From contig NZ_JBPDIH010000006.1 of assembly GCF_052030545.1 (NCBI RefSeq), positions 1 through 64,000 on the forward strand: a stretch of 64,000 nt of DNA, written 5' to 3'. A program made the translations under genes and the position numbers. The notes below the pieces were generated by a model. It had not been told where the DNA came from, ran no database searches, and worked only from the letters and a program-made list of their open reading frames with translations. Position 1 is the first letter of the stretch. Each line of letters begins with the position of its first letter. This DNA comes from CANMXU01 sp052030545. GTDB taxonomy: Bacteria; Pseudomonadota; Gammaproteobacteria; Enterobacterales; Alteromonadaceae. This document shows positions 1 through 8,678 of the stretch, piece after piece.

Positions 1-33
1 CAAACTAATTATGGCTCTGTCTTTTTAAGTTAA

Positions 34-60
34 CCCACGAATGGAGGCTAGCCTCGTGGG
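34..60. repeat. Inverted repeat near left edge
   Basis: CCCACGA (34-40) pairs with TCGTGGG (54-60), and AGGCTAGCCT lies inside it, giving a strong hairpin. It could be the terminator of a gene left of the window, but neither side has a clear T-run, so the role is unknown. I see nothing else in the 175 bases before the first gene. Confidence 0.4.
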
Positions 61-184
61 GAGTCATTATGTCTATACATTCCTTCAATTTCCGGAGTAA
101 AACTCAAAAAATAAAATTTGCGTTTTCAATTCTGTGTGACATACTAAAATCAATATAAAACACATAAATAAAAAAGTGAAGATT

Positions 185-1531
185 ATGGCTAAGGCAAGAG
201 TAGAAAAAGCTCCTAAGCTAAGTATTCCAGAAGACTTTCAATCTATAACTCCCTTTCTTCATAAATATGATGTTACTGATGATGAAGGGAGATACCTTCA
301 TTGGAGTCAGCTTAAGTGGAGAGTTCCTAAAAAGGACGCTGAAAACATCTGGAAGACTGTAAAGTTTAAAAGAATGTCGCAGTACAAGTCGCTGGCGATT
401 ATTGATGAAAATGACAAGCCCTTCTTATACTGTACACCTCATTCCATGGAAGCATTATTGTATCAGCTAGTAAAAATCGCAGGCGGAAATGTTGGAGCTG
501 TATCTGACTCTGCGGCTAGTGATAACTTACAAAGTAAATTCTTAGTTTCATCCTTAATTATGGAGGAAGCTATTACAAGTGCACAACTTGAAGGCGCTTC
601 GACTACTCGCGAAGTAGCTAAGAAAATGCTGGAAGATGAAAGAGAGCCAATTGATGAAGATGAGAGAATGATATTAAATAATTATCTTCTTTTGAGGTTC
701 GCTGAACAAAATAAGAAAGAAAAGCTAACATTGGATCTTATTCTCGAGTTTCATAGAATAGCTACAATCGGGACTACAGAGAATAATGTTGTTCCTGGCG
801 AATTTAGAGAAGATAACGATATTTATATTGAAGATGGTGATGGCAATATCGCTCATCAACCTCCACATTTTAATCTCATTAACGAAAGGCTTCAGAAGTT
901 ATGTGATTTTGCCAATGCCGAACATACAGGTTTGAACGGCTGTGATTTTGTGCACCCAATAATTAAGGCAATAATCCTTCACTTTATGATGGGTTATGAA
1001 CACCCATTTAGAGACGGAAATGGTAGAACAGCAAGAGCACTGTTTTATTGGTTTATGCTTAAAAGTGAATATACTTTATTCAAATATGTATCTATTAGTA
1101 AGTTACTAAAAGAGAAACCAAAGGAATACGGTATGTCTTATATGTATACAGAGAAGGACTCTAATGATTTAACTTATTTTATTTACTTTCAATTAGATAT
1201 AATTCTTCACGCTTTTGAAGAATTAAAAACTTATTTAGGCAATAAAAGTAATGAATTTAAGAAAATTGCTGAGATTTTAGAGAAAACCACTTGGGGTAAT
1301 AAACTAAACTTCATTCAAAAGGATTTAATTAAGAAAGCAGTTAAAGAGCCAGGAAGGATATTTAGTGCAAAAGAGGTTTCCAATTCGTATACAATTTCAG
1401 CAAATACTGCTAGAACCTATTTAGCAAAATTGGCCGAACTCAAGCTATTCCTTACAACGAAAGATGGTAAAACTTTAATTTATATAGCTCCTTCGGATCT
1501 ACTTTCGAAACTGAATAGTGGGAATGTATAA
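185..1531 (+). CDS. Fic family protein (protein adenylyltransferase type)
   Basis: Fic proteins usually transfer AMP from ATP to target proteins. The core motif HPFRDGNGRTAR is complete, with the catalytic His at about residue 273. An N-terminal SAQLEG (about residues 132-137) fits the autoinhibitory (S/T)xxxE(G/N) helix of class II Fic proteins, so the enzyme probably restrains itself. The first ~110 residues resemble the Fic_N domain, and the last ~70 look like a winged helix, as in regulator-like Fic proteins. An in-frame GTG lies nine bases upstream of the chosen ATG; neither has a convincing ribosome binding site. No antitoxin or partner gene is adjacent. The gene reads more AT-rich than its neighbours, which could mean transfer. 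The target is unknown. Confidence 0.88.
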   Translation: MAKARVEKAPKLSIPEDFQSITPFLHKYDVTDDEGRYLHWSQLKWRVPKKDAENIWKTVKFKRMSQYKSLAIIDENDKPFLYCTPHSMEALLYQLVKIAGGNVGAVSDSAASDNLQSKFLVSSLIMEEAITSAQLEGASTTREVAKKMLEDEREPIDEDERMILNNYLLLRFAEQNKKEKLTLDLILEFHRIATIGTTENNVVPGEFREDNDIYIEDGDGNIAHQPPHFNLINERLQKLCDFANAEHTGLNGCDFVHPIIKAIILHFMMGYEHPFRDGNGRTARALFYWFMLKSEYTLFKYVSISKLLKEKPKEYGMSYMYTEKDSNDLTYFIYFQLDIILHAFEELKTYLGNKSNEFKKIAEILEKTTWGNKLNFIQKDLIKKAVKEPGRIFSAKEVSNSYTISANTARTYLAKLAELKLFLTTKDGKTLIYIAPSDLLSKLNSGNV

Positions 1532-1760
1532 CAAGAAATTCACCAAGGACGATTGGCATTTGAATTCACTCCATAAATCAATATTACAAACTTTACCTAA
1601 CTCAATGAATATACCCGAACCACTTATTGCGGTCAGCCCGTTCTAATTATGCGCGGGGATTTTAAACGTTAGATAAAACTCAAACGACACAAGTTATCGT
1701 GGTCACTTTTATGAAGGTGGGCCTAGTTACGGCTTAGTGATGGTTTTATCTGTGATTATT

Positions 1761-2123
1761 TTATTTCTTTTTTTCACTACTAACGCACTCAATATTAGCT
1801 TCTAACGATCCCCAAATATAATTAGGCGATCCTTGTCTGTCATTAAAACCTTGCACACCTTGCAAAATCTCAATTTTATAACCGTAGTTCAAACAAATAT
1901 CTTTTGAACGGCGCAGTAAAAATGTGGCTAAGCGACTAAATGGCGTTTTACTTTTTGGCACGACTGCCAAGTGATAGCTATTATCGCTAAGTTTAGTTTG
2001 TCGAAATTGAACTTGATGATCAAAGTCCCATTGTGGCTCGCCATTACTGGTTTCAATTTGTGCACAGCTAGCCAGTAAAAGAGGAATTGCGATGATGCAC
2101 ATAACACGCTGACAAGAAATCAT
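1761..2123 (-). CDS. small lipoprotein of unknown function
   Basis: A 120-residue protein whose N-terminus is a lipoprotein signal ending in LLASC, so Cys20 would be lipidated after cleavage. The mature part has two more Cys residues and a basic end (SEKKK). The stretch around CLNYGYKIEI vaguely recalls CC0125/CC1285-type lipoproteins, but I would not assign a function. It lies downstream of the diguanylate cyclase on the same strand, separated by about 100 bases that include a tandem repeat, so co-transcription is possible but not shown. Confidence 0.6.
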   Translation of the reverse strand: MISCQRVMCIIAIPLLLASCAQIETSNGEPQWDFDHQVQFRQTKLSDNSYHLAVVPKSKTPFSRLATFLLRRSKDICLNYGYKIEILQGVQGFNDRQGSPNYIWGSLEANIECVSSEKKK

Positions 2124-2182
2124 ATAATTGCCTTAAATTGATTAATAATGAGAAGCTCAACAATAAGTATAACTTATCTATT

Positions 2183-2230
2183 ACTTACCTAGTCACTTAC
2201 CTAGTCACTTACCTAGTCACTTGCCTAGTC
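2183..2230. repeat. Four 12-bp tandem repeats
   Basis: Four back-to-back copies of ACTTACCTAGTC, the last with one change (ACTTGCCTAGTC). The array runs into the stop codon of the diguanylate cyclase gene, whose reverse-strand TAG (2225-2227) comes from the CTAG core of the last unit. It is probably a slippage product. Copy number may vary between strains. Confidence 0.9.
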
Positions 2231-4123
2231 ACTGACTGTGCTTGACCACTGTTGGTGAAAATTCACAATGCGGTTTTTACCTTGCGCTTTTGCTTGATAC
2301 AAGGCTTTATCAACATTGGCATATAAATTTTGCGTATCGAAACAATGCTCATCAACACTGGCAATGCCAATACTTACCGTAATACTAATGACTTCACCCG
2401 TTTCAGTGGTCAGTTGGCGAGCATTAATTTTCTCTCTAAATCGTTGCACAATCGCTGTACATTCCTGTTCAGACAAACGCGGCAATACACATAAAAACTC
2501 TTCTCCGCCAATGCGCGCCATTATGTCATCAGCCCTGAGTATTTCTCTGCCAATTTCAGCGACAGCTTTAATAACTTCATCGCCAAACGGATGCCCATAG
2601 GTATCATTTATTTTTTTAAAGTCATCGATGTCAATCATCACGATGTGTAATTCAGTTTTTCCTGGCGTAACGTGCACAAGCAATTTATCGATATAATTAA
2701 AGGCAAAACGTCGATTATATAAGCCTGAAAGCTCATCACGAATTGACATGGCTAATATTTTATCTTTTGTTCTACCTTGAATAACCAAGGCGGTAAAAAT
2801 AGCCAAAATGACAAAAAAGGCAAATGCGATAACATAACCTTGCACCATGTTTTTTTGTCTTTGCTGTTCAACTAACAGCGCTTGTACTTTATTGCGCTGC
2901 TCTAGCAATACGTACTCAACATTTTGGCGTTCTAGCTCCATCGCGGCTCTGACACTGACAAGACGGGCACCGGTATTTTTCAACAGTAAGTCGATATAGG
3001 TTTGGTAATACTGATTCGTTAATGCAAAACCTAAATCTTTATCACCACTTGCCTGAGCCAGAGCGCCACGTATTTTAATGGTTTCAATATCCCACTTGGT
3101 GCCTTTTAACTCAGGTAAACTATTGTGAATTTCCTCTGCAGCCACTAACGCCTGTTCAGCTTCGTCTAGCCGATTTAATTCAATTAAACAGCTCGCTTTT
3201 CGTTTATATAATTCTGAATTGTAATCTAGCGGACCGTTCATTTGGTGGGCTTGATTAATGTAAGTAAGTGCTAGCTCGCAGTCTTTCTTTTCTGCGTAGG
3301 TCATACCTAAACCATAGGCACTGAAAAAACTTAAATCTTGGTTTGGGCTGTAAGAAATATTGTCTCGATAATACTGGAAGTATTTAACAGCCAGTTCATA
3401 TTTACCCCAATACCGATAAGTACTCGCAATCCCATAAAGCGTATCTGCTATGTGCGCTTTAAATTTGAGTTTCTGATAAATGCCTAATGATTTTTGATGA
3501 TATTCAATCGACTTTTCATATTCACTCATAAACCCATAAGTTGCGCCGTAGGTTTCATAAATAGCCGCAATTAACGCCTGATCGTCCATCGCGTAGGCTT
3601 TGAGATATGACTCTTGTAAATCGACTAATGAGGTTTCATATAGCTCAGTTAAACTACGAGTAAAGGCCAGTTCTTGCTTTGCATTTACAAAAATACGTTC
3701 TAAGTCAGCCTCTTGTGCTTGTTCCATTGATTTTTTTAACAGTGATACTGATTTAGCATATTCTGTTTTTCGTTGTGCAATGATACCTGCATAAAACAAT
3801 ACGGTGCTGGAAAGGTGTATTGGTGTGTCTTTTTGTATCAAGGGCTGCATTTGTGCAACACTTTTTTCAAATTTGTCGTAAAAATAAAGCAAGTTTTCTG
3901 CTTGAGCACGCTGCACTAAAAAAGACAATTGCTGCTCGGGCGAATAATTTGCCATGTTAGGTTCAAGCGTTAATAGCGTTTGATAATTTTGCCATGGCTC
4001 GAGATTTATTTCATCTTCAGAAGGTAGCGCTAAAGCGGCGGGTTGCGCAAAAGACGAATAGATTTGCAGAGATAACAACACCAGTAAAAATTTTGTTGTT
4101 AAAGTTAAGGTTTTCAACTGCAC
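2225..4123 (-). CDS. TPR-containing diguanylate cyclase (GGDEF)
   Basis: Predicted to make cyclic di-GMP from GTP. Order of parts: signal peptide (about residues 1-26), a periplasmic region of TPR-like helices (about 50-400), a coiled-coil stretch, one transmembrane helix near 425-447, then a cytoplasmic GGDEF domain to the end. The active site reads GGEEF (539-543). RADD followed by five residues before it matches the inhibitory I-site, so product feedback is likely. There is no EAL domain. Such proteins sense a periplasmic signal and adjust motility or biofilm. The gene stands alone between the small lipoprotein and an NnrS-like gene on the same strand. The signal is unknown. Confidence 0.92.
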   Translation of the reverse strand: MQLKTLTLTTKFLLVLLSLQIYSSFAQPAALALPSEDEINLEPWQNYQTLLTLEPNMANYSPEQQLSFLVQRAQAENLLYFYDKFEKSVAQMQPLIQKDTPIHLSSTVLFYAGIIAQRKTEYAKSVSLLKKSMEQAQEADLERIFVNAKQELAFTRSLTELYETSLVDLQESYLKAYAMDDQALIAAIYETYGATYGFMSEYEKSIEYHQKSLGIYQKLKFKAHIADTLYGIASTYRYWGKYELAVKYFQYYRDNISYSPNQDLSFFSAYGLGMTYAEKKDCELALTYINQAHQMNGPLDYNSELYKRKASCLIELNRLDEAEQALVAAEEIHNSLPELKGTKWDIETIKIRGALAQASGDKDLGFALTNQYYQTYIDLLLKNTGARLVSVRAAMELERQNVEYVLLEQRNKVQALLVEQQRQKNMVQGYVIAFAFFVILAIFTALVIQGRTKDKILAMSIRDELSGLYNRRFAFNYIDKLLVHVTPGKTELHIVMIDIDDFKKINDTYGHPFGDEVIKAVAEIGREILRADDIMARIGGEEFLCVLPRLSEQECTAIVQRFREKINARQLTTETGEVISITVSIGIASVDEHCFDTQNLYANVDKALYQAKAQGKNRIVNFHQQWSSTVSD

Positions 4124-4196
4124 CGCTTCCCTGCCTATTAGTTTACATATAGCTAAAATTTCAACTTACGTTGCAACGTTAACACACAATTAATGA

Positions 4197-5498
4197 TTAC
4201 TCTATTTGTTGTGATACATTTTTGTACAGCAAAATGGTTTGCAACATTAGCCAAAAAAGCCAACTAAATTCAATCAGTAGCGACAAAGTAAAACACCAAT
4301 ACAGAAAAGGAAAAACGCATGTTACTAATAATAAACAACCGCTAATTAAGTGCAGCCACCACAAAACGGTACTTTCTTTTTTACTGATAAATTGATGCAT
4401 ATGCGGTAAAAACTTCATCGCATCAAAGTTCATCAAACAGCGTTGCTGTAAATGGGTATAACTTAAAAATGGCAATATTTTTATCAAGAGTGCTTGGATA
4501 ACAGACAAAACATAGCAATAGATAAATATCGAAGAAAAGACAATATCTCTTTGCTCAACAGACCAAGGAATAATAGCAAAATAGTCGATAAAAAATAGTG
4601 CCGATAAGACTAATAAGCTGATCGCTGCCAGCAACCAGTAACGAATACTAATGTCGGGTATTTTTCGTTTTCGACGATTGATTACAGCAATAACCTGCAG
4701 CAGGTAAACGCTGTTTAACATTAATAATAATGCAATAAATACGCTAAGTTCGAGCGCTAACCACCAAGTAAAAATGAGTGCAACAAGCAGAAGTGACACT
4801 AGCACAGGTAAAATTCGCGCGACAAAATACGGAAAATTTGGTGCGACATGAAACATAGGGATCACTTGAAAACTCACTGCCATGATCAGTAAACCGACCC
4901 AGCCAAAACCACCAACAAGCGCGTGAATATTGGTATAAAGCTTATCAAATGGCAGATATGCATAGCCCAAACGGTTCAGTTGTAATAATAAACCTAAGAG
5001 CACAACCACGGTAAAAAACACAATGGCAAAGCGCAGCGCAACTAAGGTTGTACTTTGTTTAACGCCTTTTTTAAAGGTAGGTACAAACGCCCAAAGCAAA
5101 GCACCTATAAAGAGTAAAAAGGCGATGCCAAGTGCAACTAAGCTAAACCATAACAGCAGTGGTGTTGGGAAAATAAAACTTAGCATTAGTGTTGCACTAC
5201 CAAATACTAAACAGAGGTGACTAACGCTAGCGACAATATCAACCTTAGGCACACTTATACCGGCAACAACAGGCAATATTTGCAATAACGCGCCCATCAT
5301 AACCATAGTCAAAATACCAAGGGTAAAACCATGGGTAAGCGATAACATCGCTGGGTGCCAACGCGTAAGCCACAGCGATTCACCAAAGGCAAAAATTAGC
5401 GCAGCACAAGCAAACGCAAACAAAGGTGCGGTGAGAAAAAAGCGAAACGGCAAATGGATTGGCGGCAAAGCATTAAACGATAAACCAGATAAATTCAT
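4197..5498 (-). CDS. NnrS-like multi-pass membrane protein
   Basis: A 433-residue very hydrophobic protein with about 12 membrane helices. Conserved-looking His residues lie near the ends of helices, for example RWHPAMLSLTHG, QVIPMFHVAP and LPHMHQF. The pattern resembles NnrS and related haem-copper-oxidase subunit I-like proteins linked to nitric oxide stress. The two upstream genes on the same strand encode a DUF2249 protein and a hemerythrin, which commonly accompany NO or denitrification genes, and this supports the reading. Gaps of about 60 bases suggest one transcript of three genes. The exact activity is not known even for NnrS itself. Confidence 0.68.
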   Translation of the reverse strand: MNLSGLSFNALPPIHLPFRFFLTAPLFAFACAALIFAFGESLWLTRWHPAMLSLTHGFTLGILTMVMMGALLQILPVVAGISVPKVDIVASVSHLCLVFGSATLMLSFIFPTPLLLWFSLVALGIAFLLFIGALLWAFVPTFKKGVKQSTTLVALRFAIVFFTVVVLLGLLLQLNRLGYAYLPFDKLYTNIHALVGGFGWVGLLIMAVSFQVIPMFHVAPNFPYFVARILPVLVSLLLVALIFTWWLALELSVFIALLLMLNSVYLLQVIAVINRRKRKIPDISIRYWLLAAISLLVLSALFFIDYFAIIPWSVEQRDIVFSSIFIYCYVLSVIQALLIKILPFLSYTHLQQRCLMNFDAMKFLPHMHQFISKKESTVLWWLHLISGCLLLVTCVFPFLYWCFTLSLLIEFSWLFWLMLQTILLYKNVSQQIE

Positions 5499-5557
5499 AG
5501 CACTACTTGTTCATTGGTAAAGTTAAATTGGGCTAAAGAAAGCTAGATTAAACTAGC

Positions 5558-5812
5558 TCAAATTAAGCTAAGCGCCGCAAACGCTTGCTGCTGGCTGGTT
5601 CGATAGATATAAATATGAAACAGCTCCGGCTCAATCGCTTGGCAGCTATAATTCCAACCAGCCGCGTTTAATTTTTCATAAAGAGGGAAAGGTTCTCGTC
5701 GATGGATCACTTTAATAAATTGTTCATCGGATAAATTGGCTAGCGCTTTTAATATAGCAGTCATTGGCTCAGGCGGAGCCAATGCACTTACATCAACAAT
5801 AATTTCTTGCAT
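5558..5812 (-). CDS. DUF2249 domain protein
   Basis: An 84-residue soluble protein made up of one DUF2249 domain. The typical signature is present: an early PPEPM, then the HRREPFPLY motif in the middle. The domain has no proven biochemical role but recurs next to hemerythrins, NnrS and nitrite or nitric oxide reductase genes. Here it lies between exactly such genes on one strand, which suggests a part in NO response or metal/haem handling. The start is supported by AGGT about ten bases upstream. Confidence 0.85.
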   Translation of the reverse strand: MQEIIVDVSALAPPEPMTAILKALANLSDEQFIKVIHRREPFPLYEKLNAAGWNYSCQAIEPELFHIYIYRTSQQQAFAALSLI

Positions 5813-5872
5813 GGTTTAGTTAACCTGAGGTCAGGCTATTTAATGGGTGTGAAACACTTAGCCTAAAGAAAA

Positions 5873-6316
5873 TTACGACGGTTCACAATGCGCTTTTAAT
5901 ACCCCTGCTAAATTTTCAGCATCTGGAATACTTTGTTGCGTCATCGGGTAAAGCATCATTTCTTCTTTCATATTGTGCTGCTGCATCAATACCATTAAGG
6001 TTTCTGACAAACCTAAAAACTGGGTTTTGTCTTCACTCGCCAGCGCTTTGTCTAAGTCGGCAACTAAGGCGCGCATTTGTTCATGTTCGCCGCGCATGAC
6101 ATAAGTTGGGCCTGATGTCATGCCTGTTGCTTGTTCAAACTGTGGAAATAAAATGCTTTCTTCTGCTTCTAAGTGCAAGGCCAACTCTTCAGAAAACTCA
6201 CGCCATTGCTTTTGTGCCAACTCCCAGTTGCCCGCTGATACGGACGATTCAGCTTCGGTAAAAATATCATCACATTCGCGGTGTTTTTCGGTCATATATT
6301 CTGGTATTGAAGTCAT
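5873..6316 (-). CDS. hemerythrin domain protein
   Basis: A 147-residue four-helix protein with the spaced His/Glu residues expected of a non-haem di-iron hemerythrin: HREC near residue 13, HLEAEE near 50, HEQM near 78 and HNMKEEM near 115. Family members bind O2 or NO and several repair or protect iron-sulphur centres under nitrosative stress. It is the first gene of the three-gene group with DUF2249 and the NnrS-like protein. A weak FNR/DNR-like palindrome lies upstream. It lacks the extra N-terminal domain of the repair protein YtfE, so it is more likely a simple sensor or scavenger. Confidence 0.85.
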   Translation of the reverse strand: MTSIPEYMTEKHRECDDIFTEAESSVSAGNWELAQKQWREFSEELALHLEAEESILFPQFEQATGMTSGPTYVMRGEHEQMRALVADLDKALASEDKTQFLGLSETLMVLMQQHNMKEEMMLYPMTQQSIPDAENLAGVLKAHCEPS

Positions 6317-6377
6317 ATTTGCTGTCTTTGCTTATTAACAATTGCAGCTACTTTAATGATTTGTCTGCTTAGCTGTT

Positions 6378-6391
6378 TTGACCTGAATTAA
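6378..6391 (-). promoter_or_regulatory. Possible FNR/DNR-type site upstream of the hemerythrin gene
   Basis: TTGACCTGAATTAA matches 8 of the 10 fixed positions of the FNR/DNR box TTGAT-N4-ATCAA. It lies about 60-75 bases before the hemerythrin start, and an AT-rich -10-like stretch (about 6352-6358) is at a fitting distance for activation. This is a by-eye match with two mismatches, so it is only a candidate. Confidence 0.3.
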
Positions 6392-6411
6392 CAAAATGCA
6401 ACATTTATGGT

Positions 6412-7896
6412 TTATTGTTCATTGGCAACGCGAATATTAAAGGCAAATTCACTGCCCTTACCTAACTCGCTTTTCACTCGAATATCGGTATGTAGCAAGG
6501 TCAGCAATTTTTTGGTGATCGCCAGCCCTAACCCAGTATGCTGTCCTTGGCTATGTGTGGCATTACTGGCGCGATATCTGGCATCAAAAATATAAGCGAG
6601 CTCTTCATGTTTAATTCCTGTGCCGGTGTCTTGCACACTCAATTGACAATGTTTTTGGTCGCAATTACTCACTTTTAACGTGATCGCGCCACCTTTAGGC
6701 GTATGGCGTAAAGCATTTTCGATTAAGTTACTGAGTACACGTTCAATTTTACCTATATCACTATGCGCCTGAATAATAGGAAACTTAGGTTCAATCGTTA
6801 AACTTATCTGCTTTTTCTCCGCCGCTAAACTAAATTTCGCGACGATGTCGTAGAGTAATTCGGCTAAGTTAAATACTTCGAGGTTAAGCGAAACTTGACC
6901 GTCTTCTAAGTGAGCCAATTCAAATATTTGATCAATTAGCACTTTCAGCTGGCAAGCATTTTTATGCGCTATGGATAAGTAGTTATCACGCTGCTCACTC
7001 GGCAATGCTTCTCCTTTAATGGCGATGGTTTCTAAATACCCTTGCAGTGATGCCAGTGGCGTACGCAAATCATGAGAGATATCGGCTAATAATTGCCGTC
7101 TATGGCTGTCTGATTGTTTAAGCCGTTCCAACTGACCGTTAATTTGTTCAACCATTTGACTAAAAATACTGCCAAGTTGATGCACTTCGTTATGGCTTTG
7201 ACTTTGCCACGTTTCAAGATTCACCAAGCTTTTATCAAAACCGGCATTTTTAAAGGCGTTCATGTCTTTGCTTAATTTGCGAAGCGGCGCGGTAAAGTAG
7301 CGAAATAAACCTAACATTATGACAAATAAAAAGAATACTGAACCACCAATAAAGACCAAAGAGACAATGGTGTGGTTATTCGATTGAATACGATTAAAGG
7401 CCGAGTCGTATTTCTCGCCGGCAACTATCACATAAAGGTAACCTTGCAGATCGCTGCCATTAAATACCGGCGCTGCGGAAAATATTTTTTGGCGGGTTAA
7501 ATGGCGTGGATCGTCACCATAAATAGGCAATGGCGCTTGATTACGGGTTAACTGCAACAGCGGGATCAAATTAATTTTGTCACGTTTTACCTGCGACGGA
7601 CTGGCTGAATAGGTCAGCAATAATCCAGTTGGGTCAACAAAATAAAATTCAAAAGCAGGCCCTAATACCATTAAGGTATGAAAGAGATTTTCTAACGCGC
7701 TGTGATCATAAATGCCTTGCGCTAATAACGGGTTATCTCTTGCTAAATTGGCGGCAAGCGATAAATGTAAATTTTGTTCAGATTCAAAGCGCGTGCGTTG
7801 TTCAACCTGTTGAAACCAGAAGTAAAAGAAGCCCACCAGCAAGATAAACACCAAAGATAATGAAATGGCGAGTCGCTGGTAGAGCGAAAATTTCAT
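6412..7896 (-). CDS. sensor histidine kinase (HAMP-HisKA-HATPase)
   Basis: A 494-residue membrane sensor. Helix 1 is at about 9-28, a periplasmic sensing region at about 29-172, helix 2 at about 173-196, then HAMP, the dimerisation/phosphoacceptor domain with His275 in SHDLRTPL, and an ATPase domain with N, G1 (DTGTGI) and G2 (GLGLAI) boxes. It overlaps the response regulator gene upstream by four bases (ATGA), so the two are translated together and form a pair. The two spondin genes lie upstream on the same strand and may be part of the same transcript or be the target. The stimulus is unknown. Confidence 0.93.
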   Translation of the reverse strand: MKFSLYQRLAISLSLVFILLVGFFYFWFQQVEQRTRFESEQNLHLSLAANLARDNPLLAQGIYDHSALENLFHTLMVLGPAFEFYFVDPTGLLLTYSASPSQVKRDKINLIPLLQLTRNQAPLPIYGDDPRHLTRQKIFSAAPVFNGSDLQGYLYVIVAGEKYDSAFNRIQSNNHTIVSLVFIGGSVFFLFVIMLGLFRYFTAPLRKLSKDMNAFKNAGFDKSLVNLETWQSQSHNEVHQLGSIFSQMVEQINGQLERLKQSDSHRRQLLADISHDLRTPLASLQGYLETIAIKGEALPSEQRDNYLSIAHKNACQLKVLIDQIFELAHLEDGQVSLNLEVFNLAELLYDIVAKFSLAAEKKQISLTIEPKFPIIQAHSDIGKIERVLSNLIENALRHTPKGGAITLKVSNCDQKHCQLSVQDTGTGIKHEELAYIFDARYRASNATHSQGQHTGLGLAITKKLLTLLHTDIRVKSELGKGSEFAFNIRVANEQ

Positions 7897-8609
7897 GCCG
7901 CAACCCCTTGGCGATTAAATTTATAACCAACACCCCAAACAGTTTGCACAATTTCAGGTCGCGTGGCATCTCGTTCAAGCTTACTGCGCAAACGATTAAT
8001 ATGAGAATTCACTGTGTGTTCATAACCGCTATGGTGATAGCCCCAGACAGAACTTAATAGCTGGCTACGTGAGAAAACTTGGTCGGGATGAGTCGCTAAA
8101 TGCTGCAATAGGTCAAACTCGGTCGAGGTTAATTCAAGCGCCTTGCCGGCAATGGTGATGCGATGCAATACATTGTCAATTTTCAACTCACCAATAGAGA
8201 TATTTTGACTTGGCTGACTTTGCTGTTGTAGATCAGACATAAGATGCACTCGACGTAATTGACTGCGAACCCTAGCTTGCAGTTCACGTACACTAAACGG
8301 TTTTGCCATATAATCATCAGCGCCAAGCTCTAAGCCAACAACACGGTCAACTTCCGAACTTTTTGAAGTGAGCATCATAATGGCTTGCTCTGGCTTTTGC
8401 TCTCGTATCTGTCGACAAACATCTAAACCCGATATTCCCGGTAACATCACATCAAGCAATATAAGCGAATAGCCCTGTTTGGTTGCCATCTCTAAACCTT
8501 GCTCGCCGGTTAAGCTATGATCAACCTGCAAAGACAACTCTTCGAGGTTCATTTTAATTAAGTCGGCAATATCTTGTTGGTCTTCAACGATTAATACTGA
8601 GTCAGCCAT
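7893..8609 (-). CDS. OmpR/PhoB-family response regulator
   Basis: A 238-residue regulator with a receiver domain (about 1-118; phospho-acceptor Asp53 in LLDVMLPG, conserved Lys in the MAKPF segment) and a C-terminal winged helix (about 140-232; ELTSTEFDLL and VWGVGYKF are typical). It is the partner of the kinase that starts inside its last codons. Sixty-nine bases separate it from the spondin lipoprotein gene upstream, with no obvious terminator. Confidence 0.95.
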   Translation of the reverse strand: MADSVLIVEDQQDIADLIKMNLEELSLQVDHSLTGEQGLEMATKQGYSLILLDVMLPGISGLDVCRQIREQKPEQAIMMLTSKSSEVDRVVGLELGADDYMAKPFSVRELQARVRSQLRRVHLMSDLQQQSQPSQNISIGELKIDNVLHRITIAGKALELTSTEFDLLQHLATHPDQVFSRSQLLSSVWGYHHSGYEHTVNSHINRLRSKLERDATRPEIVQTVWGVGYKFNRQGVAA

Positions 8610-8678
8610 TACCCTATCCTATCCGTATAATAAAGAAGTAGCACAGTGAACAGCACCGCGACTACTTCTTTATTGGCA

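Noticed and set aside
1384..1395. GTATACAAT inside the Fic gene as another copy of the GntR operator.
   Set aside because: Only one half matches and it lies inside a coding region far from any start.
1522..1675. Possible integron attC site behind the Fic gene (GTATAACAA ... CGTTAGAT).
   Set aside because: The two end boxes are not complementary to each other as attC requires, the arms do not pair, and no neighbouring cassette is seen.
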